From: Arcticibacter tournemirensis | GTDB lineage: Bacteria > Bacteroidota > Bacteroidia > Sphingobacteriales > Sphingobacteriaceae | Length of the DNA stretch: 64,000 nt | Direction: 5' to 3' | Assembly (NCBI RefSeq): GCF_006716645.1 | Contig: NZ_VFPL01000001.1 | Location: 4,092,001 to 4,156,000 of the forward strand | Shown here: positions 26,421 to 35,928 of the stretch, piece by piece | Layout: each line of letters opens with the position of its first letter | Position numbering within the stretch: position 1 is the stretch's first letter | Translations under genes and position numbers: made by a program | Notes under the pieces: model-generated | What the model was told of the DNA's origin: nothing | The model's input: only the letters and a program-made list of their open reading frames with translations | Database searches by the model: none

Positions 26421-27490
26421 TTTCCATTGATTAAAGCGGGCTGAATAGTATGTATCTTCAACACGGCAATGTACACATCATCCTCGTCGTCCAATTCAAG
26501 CGTGTATCTGCCAGGATAGAGCAGTTCGAGTCGCTTCCTCACATTGGATAAACCCACCTTCTCAAAGTCCCTTTTTCCTGCAGGCCCCTTGCCTTCGGGC
26601 TTACTATTGGTTACTTTCAGCAACAGCTGATCATTTTGGATCATCAATTCAATACTTATCCATGGAGCATCAACAGTCTCGCTTACCCCGTGCTTAAAAG
26701 CGTTTTCTACCAGGGGCAACATGAGCAAAGGCGCTATACGTCGCGCACAGGGATCACCATGGAACGTAAAATTAAGATCAAGCCGTTCTTCATAACGGAT
26801 CTTTTCAAGGGCAACGTAGCTTTGCAGTATTTCTATATCGCGTTTCAGGAGCACTTCGTCCGAGCGACATTCGTATAGCATATACCGCAAAATATTAGAA
26901 AGACCGAGGATCACGCCTGGCGTTTGTTTCGACTCGCTTAGCGAAAGCGCATAAAGATTGTTCAGCGTATTGAACAAAAAATGAGGATGTACCTGTCCCT
27001 TAAGAAAGTTGAGCTCAGCCTGAACAGCAGCCTGTTGCCGCTCATACCACATTTGAATAAAGCGTAACGAAATACCTATCCATACAATAACATTACTTCT
27101 TTCAACCGCATTCACAAAATCTCCAGGCCTGAGCAACTGCCGTATAAACGTACCGTCCAGCTTGCTCCAGCTGAAAGCCGGATCCTGAGCTTTGTAAAAT
27201 TGAAAGATATAGGGATCTGAAATAAGAATCTCGTTAAGGCGATATAGTACGGCGACCAAAATAGCCACGGTTAAGCAGGCTATCACTGTAACGATGTATT
27301 TTTGCCTAAAAAAGAACCTTGGAATGATCCAGTAAGAAACAGCGTAAAAATACACCATGTGCACCGGCAACAGCATCAGGATTACGGCAAACCCCAGGCG
27401 GTAATTATCGTAGGCAGTACCATAGATCAGCGTAAGCACCAGGGTACCAAGGCACCAAAAGGCAATCTGCTGAACTATCGGCTTCTTCAT
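26417..27490 (-). CDS. LytS/His_kinase-family sensor histidine kinase
   Basis: This kinase (357 aa from the ATG at 27490) has about four N-terminal membrane helices (residues about 10-150), a His_kinase (PF06580) domain with the phosphorylated His in GQVHPHFLFNTLNNLYAL, and an HATPase with LPLVENAFKHG. No extracellular sensor domain is present. The 27490 start is preferred over the ATG at 27517 because the latter falls inside a -7 promoter element (27515-27522). It forms a pair with the LytTR regulator downstream. Confidence 0.92.
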   Translation of the reverse strand: MKKPIVQQIAFWCLGTLVLTLIYGTAYDNYRLGFAVILMLLPVHMVYFYAVSYWIIPRFFFRQKYIVTVIACLTVAILVAVLYRLNEILISDPYIFQFYKAQDPAFSWSKLDGTFIRQLLRPGDFVNAVERSNVIVWIGISLRFIQMWYERQQAAVQAELNFLKGQVHPHFLFNTLNNLYALSLSESKQTPGVILGLSNILRYMLYECRSDEVLLKRDIEILQSYVALEKIRYEERLDLNFTFHGDPCARRIAPLLMLPLVENAFKHGVSETVDAPWISIELMIQNDQLLLKVTNSKPEGKGPAGKRDFEKVGLSNVRKRLELLYPGRYTLELDDEDDVYIAVLKIHTIQPALINGK

Positions 27491-27514
27491 TGTGTTGAAT
27501 AACGCTATAAAATT

Positions 27515-27522
27515 CAAAAATA
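27515..27522 (-). promoter_or_regulatory. -7 promoter element of the LytS-LytTR pair
   Basis: On the minus strand the sequence reads TATTTTTG, matching TAnnTTTG. It lies 24 nt ahead of the chosen kinase ATG and overlaps the alternative ATG, which argues for the shorter protein. No -33 TTG at normal spacing. Confidence 0.5.
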
Positions 27523-27595
27523 TAATTTAATTGGCTGCTGCCGGATAATCATCAACAAACGGCAAGATACATTGACAACAACAAAACTCTCGTAT

Positions 27596-28732
27596 TTATC
27601 TGACAAGGTTTCTTTTCAGCGTTTTCGGCATTTCCTGTGGCTTGAACTTCGGGAGATAATGCTGTAGTATGTTGCCGGAAATATAAGGATACATATCCGC
27701 GAAATTGCTTAGTTCTATCACCGTAAGTTTTTCGGATGGGACGCGAAGAATATCCCCTAGTCCGGGACCGCCACTATGGCCGATGACCTGATAGCCGTTA
27801 TTTAATTGAGTGGTCCATCCTAATTGGGTGAAACCTCCCTTGATCTCCGTTTCTTTTTTCATTTCCTCCTGCATCGAAGCGTTGATCAACGTTTGTTTAT
27901 CAAGAGCGATAGTCCATTTTAGGGCATCCCGGATAGACAAAAACATGCCTCCAGCATCATAGCTAGTAGGTGCATAAAAGCTCTTAAAAATTAGCGGACC
28001 ATTTCTTCCTGTAGTAAAATTCTGTGATTTGTGCTTTAATGGAACCATAGTTAACACCCTCAAGTCGCGCTGCTCAACATCGTACCCGCTGTTTGACATT
28101 CCGATCTGATCGAAGACCTCTTTCTTGAGAACCTGTTCGAAGGGCTGACCTCCTATTTTTTCTATAACGTACTGGAGGAGGAAATAATCGCCGTTTACAT
28201 ACGATTGTTTCGTACCGGGCTCGAAGTTCATCGGTGCCGCCTTTAGCTTCTCTATCAGTACCGGCATGCTGTCGACCTTGAAAGGCTCGGTTGCTGCAAT
28301 ACCAATGGAACCGCCGAGGGATGCCGGCCACGGAACGCCACTCTCATGGGCAACAAGATGCCCGATGGTGATCTTGCTCCAGGTCCCAGGCGTATTTGGA
28401 ATATAGGCCGAAACCTTATCCTCCAAGGATATTTTTTTCTGTTGTATCCATTTCATCAATAAAGTCGAGGTAAAGAGTTTACTTACAGAGGCTATTTGAA
28501 AAGCAGTGCTTTCGGAAACCGGAATGTCATGCTCAATGTTTGCTATACCATACGTGTTGCAATGAAGTACTTTGCCGTTCCTGATGACGGCAACTGCCAT
28601 GCCTGGGATACCGATTTCTTTCATCTCATTTTTGATGTATGAATCGATCCACGGGTCGGCAACGGTCATTTGCCGGGCATATACAGCCGAGCCCATCATC
28701 AGCACCAAAAGGAGTAAATTATTTTTCATCAT
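27596..28732 (-). CDS. serine hydrolase, class C beta-lactamase-like
   Basis: The 378-aa protein has a signal peptide (about 1-19) and the PF00144 fold: nucleophile in the SxxK motif SVSKLF (about residue 83), the YxN-type motif in QSYVNGDYFLLQ, and the third motif GHSGGPGLG. Members include esterases, D-aminopeptidases and penicillin-binding-protein-like enzymes; lactam resistance cannot be assumed. Its length is normal for single-domain members. It lies downstream of the SusCD pair but is separated from it by a strong terminator and has its own -7 element. Confidence 0.9.
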   Translation of the reverse strand: MMKNNLLLLVLMMGSAVYARQMTVADPWIDSYIKNEMKEIGIPGMAVAVIRNGKVLHCNTYGIANIEHDIPVSESTAFQIASVSKLFTSTLLMKWIQQKKISLEDKVSAYIPNTPGTWSKITIGHLVAHESGVPWPASLGGSIGIAATEPFKVDSMPVLIEKLKAAPMNFEPGTKQSYVNGDYFLLQYVIEKIGGQPFEQVLKKEVFDQIGMSNSGYDVEQRDLRVLTMVPLKHKSQNFTTGRNGPLIFKSFYAPTSYDAGGMFLSIRDALKWTIALDKQTLINASMQEEMKKETEIKGGFTQLGWTTQLNNGYQVIGHSGGPGLGDILRVPSEKLTVIELSNFADMYPYISGNILQHYLPKFKPQEMPKTLKRNLVR

Positions 28733-28765
28733 GAATACTGTTCAGTTATGTTACTTTTAAAGTTA

Positions 28766-28773
28766 CAAATTTA
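28766..28773 (-). promoter_or_regulatory. -7 promoter element of the serine hydrolase gene
   Basis: Minus strand TAAATTTG matches TAnnTTTG and lies 33 nt ahead of the ATG, so the leader would be about 28 nt. A TTG (28789-28791) exists but the 15-nt spacing is shorter than usual. Confidence 0.5.
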
Positions 28774-28852
28774 TGTGCCGGGGTTTAACAATTCAGGACT
28801 ATCGACAGACAACAGTTTACGTCGACGGACTGCCTGCTGCGACGATACCCCT

Positions 28853-28894
28853 AAAAAGAAAAGATCTCATCCCCAATACATAGGGAATGAGATC
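28853..28894 (-). terminator. intrinsic terminator after the second SusCD operon
   Basis: On the minus strand 12-nt arms (28883-28894 and 28863-28874; cores GATCTCAT and ATGAGATC) form a near-perfect stem with an 8-nt loop and one wobble or mismatch, followed by TTTTCTTTTT. It sits 34 nt beyond the SusD stop. This is a textbook rho-independent terminator. Confidence 0.88.
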
Positions 28895-28927
28895 ATCCAG
28901 TGTAAAACGATTTTAGATTTTCTTTAG

Positions 28928-30691
28928 CTACCAGCCTGGATTCTGCCCGAGAGCAGGATTCATATTATAGTCTGTCTGGGGAATTGGATACAAATACTTC
29001 TTATCCTCCCATTCGCGAACTCCGGGATTAAATATCACCTCACCTGAAGTTCCGTTGGAAAGCTGTATCCTTCCGGCCGCGCTGGAAGTACTCACATCAA
29101 CGAATGCTATACCCGAAGTTGTAGAAGTTGGCTTACTTCCCTGGTAGAAGTAAACATCTTTGATCCCGTCGCCGTTAAGGTCATATTCGCCTAAAGCCGG
29201 CACATAAATTCCATTCATTACGGCTTCCTCAAAAAGTTCACCGATATGCCACCTCTTCAAATCATCGGGACGAAGGCCCTCGAAGATTAACTCAACCGCA
29301 CGTTCACGCATAACTTCCAACAACACGGGGTTGGTGAACTTACCCTTGTAAAAATTAACAAGGTAGGGATCTGCTGCAGTTGGCATAGTGGTAAGAGTGA
29401 TACCCGTAATTCCGGCACGACGGCGTAAGGCGCCGATTGTGGCAGCCCAATCTACATCTGTCATCTGTCCGAGTTCAGTCAGTGCTTCTGCTTTATTCAG
29501 CAATACTTCTCCCCATCGCATAATGATATGAGCGTTATCATTCCTGCTTTCGTCATCGTATGGAAACCTTTCATCATACGACCACTTAATAGGCTGATAT
29601 CCGGTAAACGTTTGATTGAAGTTTGGAGGAGCAACAACAGGAACCCCATTTTCAGTCCTCTTATAGTCCCCTGAACGAATAGTCTGCTTTAACCGCAGGT
29701 CGCGATCCTTTACCTCGTCAACAAATTGAGTCGTGCTGTAGGCCGGATCGGCTGTAAACGGGGTACCATCGATTTTTAAGTAAGTATTGATGAAGCGACG
29801 TGTCAAACTGGGGCGATTGCCATAAGTTGGACTGATGAACCGCCGGTTAGCAGAGCTAAACACTTGTAGGCTTGCATCCAATACTACAGCGAGGATAGTT
29901 TCGTCGACATAAGGGGTTTTTGTAATAAAAAGCTCGCGGTATGAGCGATCAGATGACTGTCCCTGGTGCAAAGAATAACCGGTGATCTTATTCGCTTCAC
30001 TTACAACCTCCGAATACCATTGGTTTGCCGTCGCCTGCTGCTTGTAAACGGTGTGGTACCGCCGGAAGGAAGCTTCATACAGACAAATCCTGGTCTTATA
30101 GGCTCTGGCAACATTCTTTGTAATCCTTGTGCAAGTTGCATCTTTAGTCAAAGTGATGTTCTCGATCGCAAAATTCAAATCGGCCAGCACCTTGTCCATC
30201 ACTTCAAAGCGATTTGTACGCGGTGCTTTGAGGGATACTGTATCGTTTACATCGATCGTTCTGTCTATCCATGGAACGTCGCCGAAGCGTTTCACTTTTT
30301 CAAAATAAAACAGGGCACGAAAGAAGCGGGCCAAACCGATGTAGTTGTTTTTAGTGGCCAGACTGCTCTTTTCTGCGTTTTCTATGAAATAATTTATGTT
30401 ACGCAAATCAGACCATGACCACCCCGAGCTGGTAATGGGACTTAAAGCATTCACGGCGAGAAAATTATCTACACCATTTCGCGCTACCACATCCGAAACA
30501 TCGTCAATTTGGAACACCCCTACATCCGGGTTTGGCAATATATCGTAGAAGGAATTCGTATAGAGTTCCATACCACCCTCAGAGTCAAAAATAGCTTCGT
30601 TTGTTGCGGTATCAACAGGAACTTCATTTAGCTCGCAGGAAGATAACGACATCATCATTACCACCGTCAATATCGAATAGAATATCTTCAT
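28928..30691 (-). CDS. SusD/RagB-family lipoprotein (second pair)
   Basis: The 587-aa protein has a lipoprotein signal (MSLSSCELNEVP, Cys19), SusD helical segments (ARFFRALFYFEKVKRFGDVPW), and the family C-terminus RERAVELIFEGLRPDDLKRW ending QNPGW. A DLNGDGIKDVYFY stretch near the end looks like a calcium-binding loop. It follows its SusC partner by 18 nt and precedes the terminator at 28853-28894. No glycosidase lies beside the pair, so the ligand is unknown. Confidence 0.95.
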   Translation of the reverse strand: MKIFYSILTVVMMMSLSSCELNEVPVDTATNEAIFDSEGGMELYTNSFYDILPNPDVGVFQIDDVSDVVARNGVDNFLAVNALSPITSSGWSWSDLRNINYFIENAEKSSLATKNNYIGLARFFRALFYFEKVKRFGDVPWIDRTIDVNDTVSLKAPRTNRFEVMDKVLADLNFAIENITLTKDATCTRITKNVARAYKTRICLYEASFRRYHTVYKQQATANQWYSEVVSEANKITGYSLHQGQSSDRSYRELFITKTPYVDETILAVVLDASLQVFSSANRRFISPTYGNRPSLTRRFINTYLKIDGTPFTADPAYSTTQFVDEVKDRDLRLKQTIRSGDYKRTENGVPVVAPPNFNQTFTGYQPIKWSYDERFPYDDESRNDNAHIIMRWGEVLLNKAEALTELGQMTDVDWAATIGALRRRAGITGITLTTMPTAADPYLVNFYKGKFTNPVLLEVMRERAVELIFEGLRPDDLKRWHIGELFEEAVMNGIYVPALGEYDLNGDGIKDVYFYQGSKPTSTTSGIAFVDVSTSSAAGRIQLSNGTSGEVIFNPGVREWEDKKYLYPIPQTDYNMNPALGQNPGW

Positions 30692-30709
30692 GATCTTGTT
30701 CTTAAAAAA

Positions 30710-33700
30710 TTAGAAATTAACATTTAATCCGAGGGAAATGGCCTTCAGCATGGGGTAGTTATATCCATCGCCACTGCCGCCGCCGCTGAGGTCTCGATCT
30801 GAACCATAAATATTGGTAACGTCAGTGTCCTTGGTCCATTTGTACATCGGCGACCAGGTCCAGAGGTTTTCAGCAGAGACATAAAGACGCACATCGCTGG
30901 CATAGAGCTTAGCAGCGAGACGTTTCGGCAGACTATAACCTACCTGAAGATTCCTCAGCCGGATATACGACGCATCCTGCAGAAAACGATCATTTGCTAC
31001 CTGAAGAGCCCGACCGGTGCCCTGAGCAACATAACCCACCAGGCGAGGGAGATAGGCATCGAAATTGCCAAGCTCTTCTCTGAACATATTATCCTCGTGC
31101 CATCTGGGGTAACTATTATAAGGCCGGTTATACTGTCCCCAGAAACGCGACTCAGCAGCCGGGTAGTAATCCTGCTTCAGCACCCCCTGAAAGAATGCCG
31201 ACACAAAGAACCCGCTCCAGTCTCCCGACAGGTTAAAACCGTAAGTGTACCTGGGTTCCGAGTTGCCAATAATTGTCTTATCGCCCGAATTACCAACCTG
31301 ATTTAAACCCTCGAAAATAACGTTGTCGCCATCGAGATTTCTGAACTTCAGGTCGCCAACATAGTTCTTTCTTGTATTGGTGTTAGGGATATTTGCTTGC
31401 GAAGGCGAGTTCGCTATTTCGTCCGCAGATCGGAAAAGGCCCTCTACCTGATAACCCCAGATCTCTCCTACGCGCTGACCTTCATAGTAGTCACTTAGTT
31501 TTTTGTCGGCGTTATTGTATTTAGTAATTTCGGCAATATAGTCGGACATGGTTACACGTATTCCATAATTGAAAGGCTTTTTTGCCAGAGAGAAACGGTC
31601 GTTCCAGTTCACTGATATCTCCCATCCCGTAGTTTCCATATCTGCAAAATTCCCTTTGGGAACTCCTGTACCAAAAACCGCAGGCACCGTTGGGCCAACA
31701 GTAAACATGTCGCTCGTCCAGCGACGATATGCATCTCCGACGAACTGGAGTTTACCATCCAAACTTGAGAAGTCAAGCCCTATATTACCGGTTGTAGACG
31801 TTTCCCAGGTTAGACCAATTGGAATGATAGCTGGCTGGCTGGTCCGCTGCGGGCGTACGCCGTTGATGATACGCTCAGACTGAGTGATCTTGAAGTTTTC
31901 GGTAAAAGAATATGGATCTATATTTCCGTTCCCAAGTGAACCATACGAAACACGCAGTTTAACATCCGAAAGTATCTTCCGGTTCACACCCCAGAACGGC
32001 TCCTCCGAAAGTCTCCAACCGGCTGAAACCGAAGGAAAGAAGGCCCATTGCTCGTCGGTAGGAAATTTAGAAGAACCATCGTACCGGCCGTTCAGCTCCA
32101 GCAAATAGCGCTCCTTAAAGTTGTAATTCACCCTGAAAAACCCACCTGCTATCGCCCATTTCTGGTTGCCGCCCGTGGTCGAAACACTTTGACCTAAAGC
32201 AAGGTTAATATCGTCGGCCCCCCAATATAAGATGCCGTTTCGCTGTGCCGTAAGATTCCTGTAAAGCGACTGTTCATAGTTGAAGCCAGCCAGAAATTTG
32301 AAGTTGTGTGTATTGTTAATTGACTTTATATAGTCGGCATAAACGTTCGTAGCTAAATACTCCGTGGTTCTTCTGCGTTCCTGAATGTCGTTAGTATTTG
32401 TACCGGTATAGCCAATCACTCCCTGATAGCGGCTGTAAGGAACCTGAACCCTATTTTGTTGTGAACCAATATCTGTACTCTGGAAAGTAAAATCGGCCCG
32501 CAGGGTGAGGCTTTTATCAAAAAAATCAGCAGTCACCGCGGTCCTGTTTTTGAGGAAACGCTGTGAATTATCTACACCGCTTCTGCCCAAATAATAGTCG
32601 CCCACGGTATAAGCAGCAGAAAACGAAAGCGTTCCGTCGGGATTCAGCAGCGGCGCCAGAGGATGTCCTTCATCGGCTATATTCCGCCAGATACCACTCC
32701 CCTCTCCAACATTCAATGGCTGATGGTAATCCATATAGGCGTATTCGGTATTATTCTCAATCCTCAACCATTTACTGAGTTCAATACTTCCTTTGCCGCG
32801 TAAATTGTACATTTCATAGGTATCCGAGTTATAGCGAAAGAGTCCATCCTGACCGTTATAACGACCGCTCAGGTAGAATGCAGCTTTATCATTACCTCCT
32901 GAAAGCGAAAGATTATGCTCCTTCGACACAAAATTGTCCTTATATAATTCCTTGTACCAGTCGGTACTGTAGTAATACCTATATTCATTGTTCGCCGGGT
33001 TAATCTCCACTCTGGGTAAAGAGGGGTCTTCCCACCTTCTCTTTATTTCAGCGAGATAGTCTTTCGAGAACGGCAATGTTTTGTTCACTGCAGTAGGTGT
33101 ATTCCCGTTATCGTTCCATCGCGACCAGGCATCGCTAAAACCTTGAGCCCATGGATATGATTCGGTAATGTTATCAGGTACCGTTGTAGGTGATTTCCAT
33201 GAGTAGTTTGTAGAATAATTAATCGCCGTTTTCCCCTCTTTAGCCGACTTAGTGGTGATCAATACTACCCCAAAAGCTGCACGTGCGCCATAAATGGAGG
33301 CAGAGGCAGCATCTTTCAACACTGAAATACTTTCTATATCATTGGGATTGAGCATACGGGGATCGCCCTCAACGTTATCAATGAGTACCAGAGCATTCCC
33401 ACCCTGACCAATAGAGGTAGTACCCCTGACATTGAAACTTGGAGATTGTGTTGGCTTGCCGTCGAGCATTCTGATATTCAGGTTCGGGATCACGCCTACC
33501 AGTCCCTGAGAAACATTGGGAATAGGACGATTTTGTAATTCTTCGGCGTCAACCTGATCTACCGCTCCTGTAAGGTTTGCTTTTTTTTGCCGGCCATATC
33601 CTACTACTACCACTTCATTCAGGGAGTTGCTTTCTTCCTTCAGAATGAAACTAAGATTGAGAGTCTGGCCCTCTTTAACTGTAATAGTTCGCCGCTCGGA

Positions 33701-34000
33701 TGCGAAGGAAATGAAGGAAACTTCAAGAACATGACTTCCCGCAGGAACGTTAAGTATAAACTTACCGTCCACGTCGGCAGAAGTGCTGATCTGCCGGTCA
33801 ATAACCTTAACAGATGCGCCAGGCAGCGGCATCCCTTTAGCGTCTGTTATCCGACCTGTTACCCGGCCTGTTTGCTGCACTTCTGTACGCATAGTTTCGT
33901 ACGTCGCTGGCAAAGCACGCAGGGGTGCGCAGTAAGCAATAGTAGCACAACATAATACCCAGGTTTTTAAATACCGTTTACATCGTAGTGGTGTCTTCAT
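30710..34000 (-). CDS. SusC/RagA-family TonB-dependent transporter (second pair)
   Basis: At 1096 aa it has a signal peptide (about 1-30), a carboxypeptidase-regulatory-like domain (about 45-115; GRVTGRITDAKGMPLPGASV), the linker NEVVVVGYGRQKKANLTGAV, a plug with VLKDAASASIYGARAAFGVVL, and a full beta-barrel. It is the first gene of a two-gene operon with the SusD at 28928. No sigma/anti-sigma or hybrid regulator is adjacent, so regulation must come from elsewhere. It is divergent from the GlxA-like gene region only by distance, both being on the minus strand. Confidence 0.96.
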   Translation of the reverse strand: MKTPLRCKRYLKTWVLCCATIAYCAPLRALPATYETMRTEVQQTGRVTGRITDAKGMPLPGASVKVIDRQISTSADVDGKFILNVPAGSHVLEVSFISFASERRTITVKEGQTLNLSFILKEESNSLNEVVVVGYGRQKKANLTGAVDQVDAEELQNRPIPNVSQGLVGVIPNLNIRMLDGKPTQSPSFNVRGTTSIGQGGNALVLIDNVEGDPRMLNPNDIESISVLKDAASASIYGARAAFGVVLITTKSAKEGKTAINYSTNYSWKSPTTVPDNITESYPWAQGFSDAWSRWNDNGNTPTAVNKTLPFSKDYLAEIKRRWEDPSLPRVEINPANNEYRYYYSTDWYKELYKDNFVSKEHNLSLSGGNDKAAFYLSGRYNGQDGLFRYNSDTYEMYNLRGKGSIELSKWLRIENNTEYAYMDYHQPLNVGEGSGIWRNIADEGHPLAPLLNPDGTLSFSAAYTVGDYYLGRSGVDNSQRFLKNRTAVTADFFDKSLTLRADFTFQSTDIGSQQNRVQVPYSRYQGVIGYTGTNTNDIQERRRTTEYLATNVYADYIKSINNTHNFKFLAGFNYEQSLYRNLTAQRNGILYWGADDINLALGQSVSTTGGNQKWAIAGGFFRVNYNFKERYLLELNGRYDGSSKFPTDEQWAFFPSVSAGWRLSEEPFWGVNRKILSDVKLRVSYGSLGNGNIDPYSFTENFKITQSERIINGVRPQRTSQPAIIPIGLTWETSTTGNIGLDFSSLDGKLQFVGDAYRRWTSDMFTVGPTVPAVFGTGVPKGNFADMETTGWEISVNWNDRFSLAKKPFNYGIRVTMSDYIAEITKYNNADKKLSDYYEGQRVGEIWGYQVEGLFRSADEIANSPSQANIPNTNTRKNYVGDLKFRNLDGDNVIFEGLNQVGNSGDKTIIGNSEPRYTYGFNLSGDWSGFFVSAFFQGVLKQDYYPAAESRFWGQYNRPYNSYPRWHEDNMFREELGNFDAYLPRLVGYVAQGTGRALQVANDRFLQDASYIRLRNLQVGYSLPKRLAAKLYASDVRLYVSAENLWTWSPMYKWTKDTDVTNIYGSDRDLSGGGSGDGYNYPMLKAISLGLNVNF

Positions 34001-34194
34001 TATAAATTGCGTTTAGTGGCAGAGATTATGCTTTTTAAATTGCCGCAATGTTAGTTGGCGCAAAAGAACCCTGGGTTAAGCTTAGATTACCTTTATTTTA
34101 AGAAACATTAGAGGCGATGGACATAGTAAGCAACGGGAATTACAGCCCGAAACTTTCCGGGCAGTTGGTTCAGGTGTGCGAATGAAGTACTGCT

Positions 34195-35184
34195 TTAATA
34201 TTGGATGAAAGATTCTTTGTTGTATTTGTTCTTGTATTCAAGCGGAGACAGACCTGTGATTTTCCGGAATACTTCCCTGAAAGCTTTCACATCAGAGTAG
34301 CCCACTTCAAACATAACTTCGTTAATGGTTTTCCGGGTGCTTTCGAGCGCTTTTTTTGCCGACTCAATTTTTACTCTTTGGGCATATTCCAGGGGCGTAT
34401 TGCCGGTAGCCTTAATAAATCTTCTATCAAAATTCCTCCTGCCGATCGCAAACTTTGAGGATAAAGCCTCGACCGAAATCTTTTCGTTGATATTGTTCTC
34501 TATATAAGTCTGGGCCTTTTGCACCATCATGTCGCCATGATGTTTTTGCCCGGTAAATATTACAAACGCCGACTGACTACTCCTGTCGAGTTCTATCTGG
34601 AATACCTTGGAACAATAGATGGCTGTCTGCCTGTCGTAATATTTCTCAATGAGGTATATCACCAGGTTCAAAAAAGAATAGGCTCCTCCATTTGTATAAA
34701 TTCCCTTCTCGTCGGTGATCAATTGGTCTGAATGCAAATTCACTTTGGGATAATTTGCTTTGAAAGCATTGGCATACGACCAATGTGTTGAGCAGCTTCT
34801 GCCATCCATAATGCCTGTAGATGCAAGAATAAAAGCGCCGGAACACATGCTGGCTATTTCCGCGCCTCTATTATACTGCTGCCTTATCCAGTCAAACATC
34901 AACCTGCTCTCGCTTGTTTCATCCCCCGGGATTGCTGATGGAATAATGATCAGGTCAGTCTTAGCAATATCTGATATGAGGGCATCAAGCTTTAGGGCCA
35001 CCAGGTTATGAATATAATCCTTTTTGGGCCTTATACCTGCTACTACCAACTCATATTTCGGTTTATTTCCCTGCTCTGTCCAGTATGCACTTGCGCGTGT
35101 GAGTATCTCAACAGTACCAATAATACATGCTACGGTACCAAGGTTACAATGTCCTTCAGGATACAAAAGAGTGATATGTTTCAT
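34195..35184 (-). CDS. GlxA-like regulator: DJ-1/PfpI domain plus AraC HTH (copy 1)
   Basis: The 329-aa protein has an N-terminal DJ-1/PfpI class I glutamine-amidotransferase-like domain (about 1-190) with the elbow cysteine in IASMCSGAFILAS, and a C-terminal AraC domain (about 225-322; ISVEALSSKFAIGRRNFDRRFIKATG and NEVMFEVGYSDVKAFREVFRKITGLSPLEY). Such regulators sense small metabolites through the N-terminal domain. A paralogue lies at 38679. It has a well-spaced promoter just upstream (35201-35231). Confidence 0.93.
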   Translation of the reverse strand: MKHITLLYPEGHCNLGTVACIIGTVEILTRASAYWTEQGNKPKYELVVAGIRPKKDYIHNLVALKLDALISDIAKTDLIIIPSAIPGDETSESRLMFDWIRQQYNRGAEIASMCSGAFILASTGIMDGRSCSTHWSYANAFKANYPKVNLHSDQLITDEKGIYTNGGAYSFLNLVIYLIEKYYDRQTAIYCSKVFQIELDRSSQSAFVIFTGQKHHGDMMVQKAQTYIENNINEKISVEALSSKFAIGRRNFDRRFIKATGNTPLEYAQRVKIESAKKALESTRKTINEVMFEVGYSDVKAFREVFRKITGLSPLEYKNKYNKESFIQY

Positions 35185-35200
35185 GTCAGGAAAATATATT

Positions 35201-35231
35201 CAAAGATACCGATGCAACTCGTCCAAATCAA
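35201..35231 (-). promoter_or_regulatory. Bacteroidota promoter of the first GlxA-like gene
   Basis: On the minus strand TATCTTTG (35201-35208) matches the -7 TAnnTTTG, and a TTG at 35229-35231 lies 20 nt upstream, the normal -33 spacing. The expected transcript would have a leader of roughly 10 nt. Confidence 0.65.
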
Positions 35232-35385
35232 CCCACCACAAAGTCTATTTTACCACCATGTATGTGCATTTAAAGACCCTACATTTGCTTTGCTGTCAAA
35301 CCCATCGGCTGTAAAATTCAGAAGGTGCGGTATTGAACCGGGGTAAGCGTGTGATAATCATTAACTACAATTTAAAAAAGAGAAA

Positions 35386-35829
35386 ATGAAAAACCAGAAT
35401 TTCAACACAACTATCGTGGTTGATCAAACGCCCGAAGAGGTATTCAATGTAATATTGGATGTACGGGCCTGGTGGTCGGGACTATTCAACGAGTCCTTTG
35501 AAGGAAGCTCCGGGAAATTAGGCGATGAATTCACCTTTCGTGCAGGCGAAGGCATGCACTACACCAAACAAAAGCTCGTGGAACTCGTCCCTGATAAAAA
35601 AGTAGTTTGGCTGGTAACTGAAAGTAACCTCAGCTTCACAAACACAACAGATGAATGGACCAGCACTAAAATATCATTTGATATCTCCCGGGAAGATAAC
35701 AAGACAAAAATTTCGTTTACTCACGCAGGGTTGGTTCCCGAATTTGAATGCTATGAAGCATGTGCTCCAGCATGGACACGGTATATACACGAGAGGCTGG
35801 TTGCTGCAATAGCTAACGCAACCAGATGA
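35386..35829 (+). CDS. SRPBCC (AHSA1-like) domain protein
   Basis: The 147-aa protein has a START/SRPBCC helix-grip fold typical of AHSA1-like proteins: TTIVVDQTPEEVFNVILDVRAWWSG at the start, KVVWLVTESNLSF in the middle, and TKISFTHAGLVPEFECYEACAPAWTRYI at the end. These small proteins bind hydrophobic ligands or act in stress; ligand unknown. No signal peptide. It precedes an SDR gene in the same direction by 99 nt. Confidence 0.9.
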   Translation: MKNQNFNTTIVVDQTPEEVFNVILDVRAWWSGLFNESFEGSSGKLGDEFTFRAGEGMHYTKQKLVELVPDKKVVWLVTESNLSFTNTTDEWTSTKISFDISREDNKTKISFTHAGLVPEFECYEACAPAWTRYIHERLVAAIANATR

Positions 35830-35928
35830 TATCGTATTCGTTTAAGCTACAAATGTCCTTGATTTGGTTATTATGAAAAAACAACAATTACTGAATTTTG
35901 CTTTATTCATTCATTAATTGTTACTCTT

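Noticed and set aside
27596..28732. Beta-lactam resistance gene
   Set aside because: The PF00144 fold is shared by esterases and peptidases, and nothing specific to AmpC substrate binding could be confirmed.
34141..34175. GCCCG/CGGGC hairpin downstream of GlxA-like copy 1 as a terminator
   Set aside because: Only five base pairs and no T-tract on the relevant strand.
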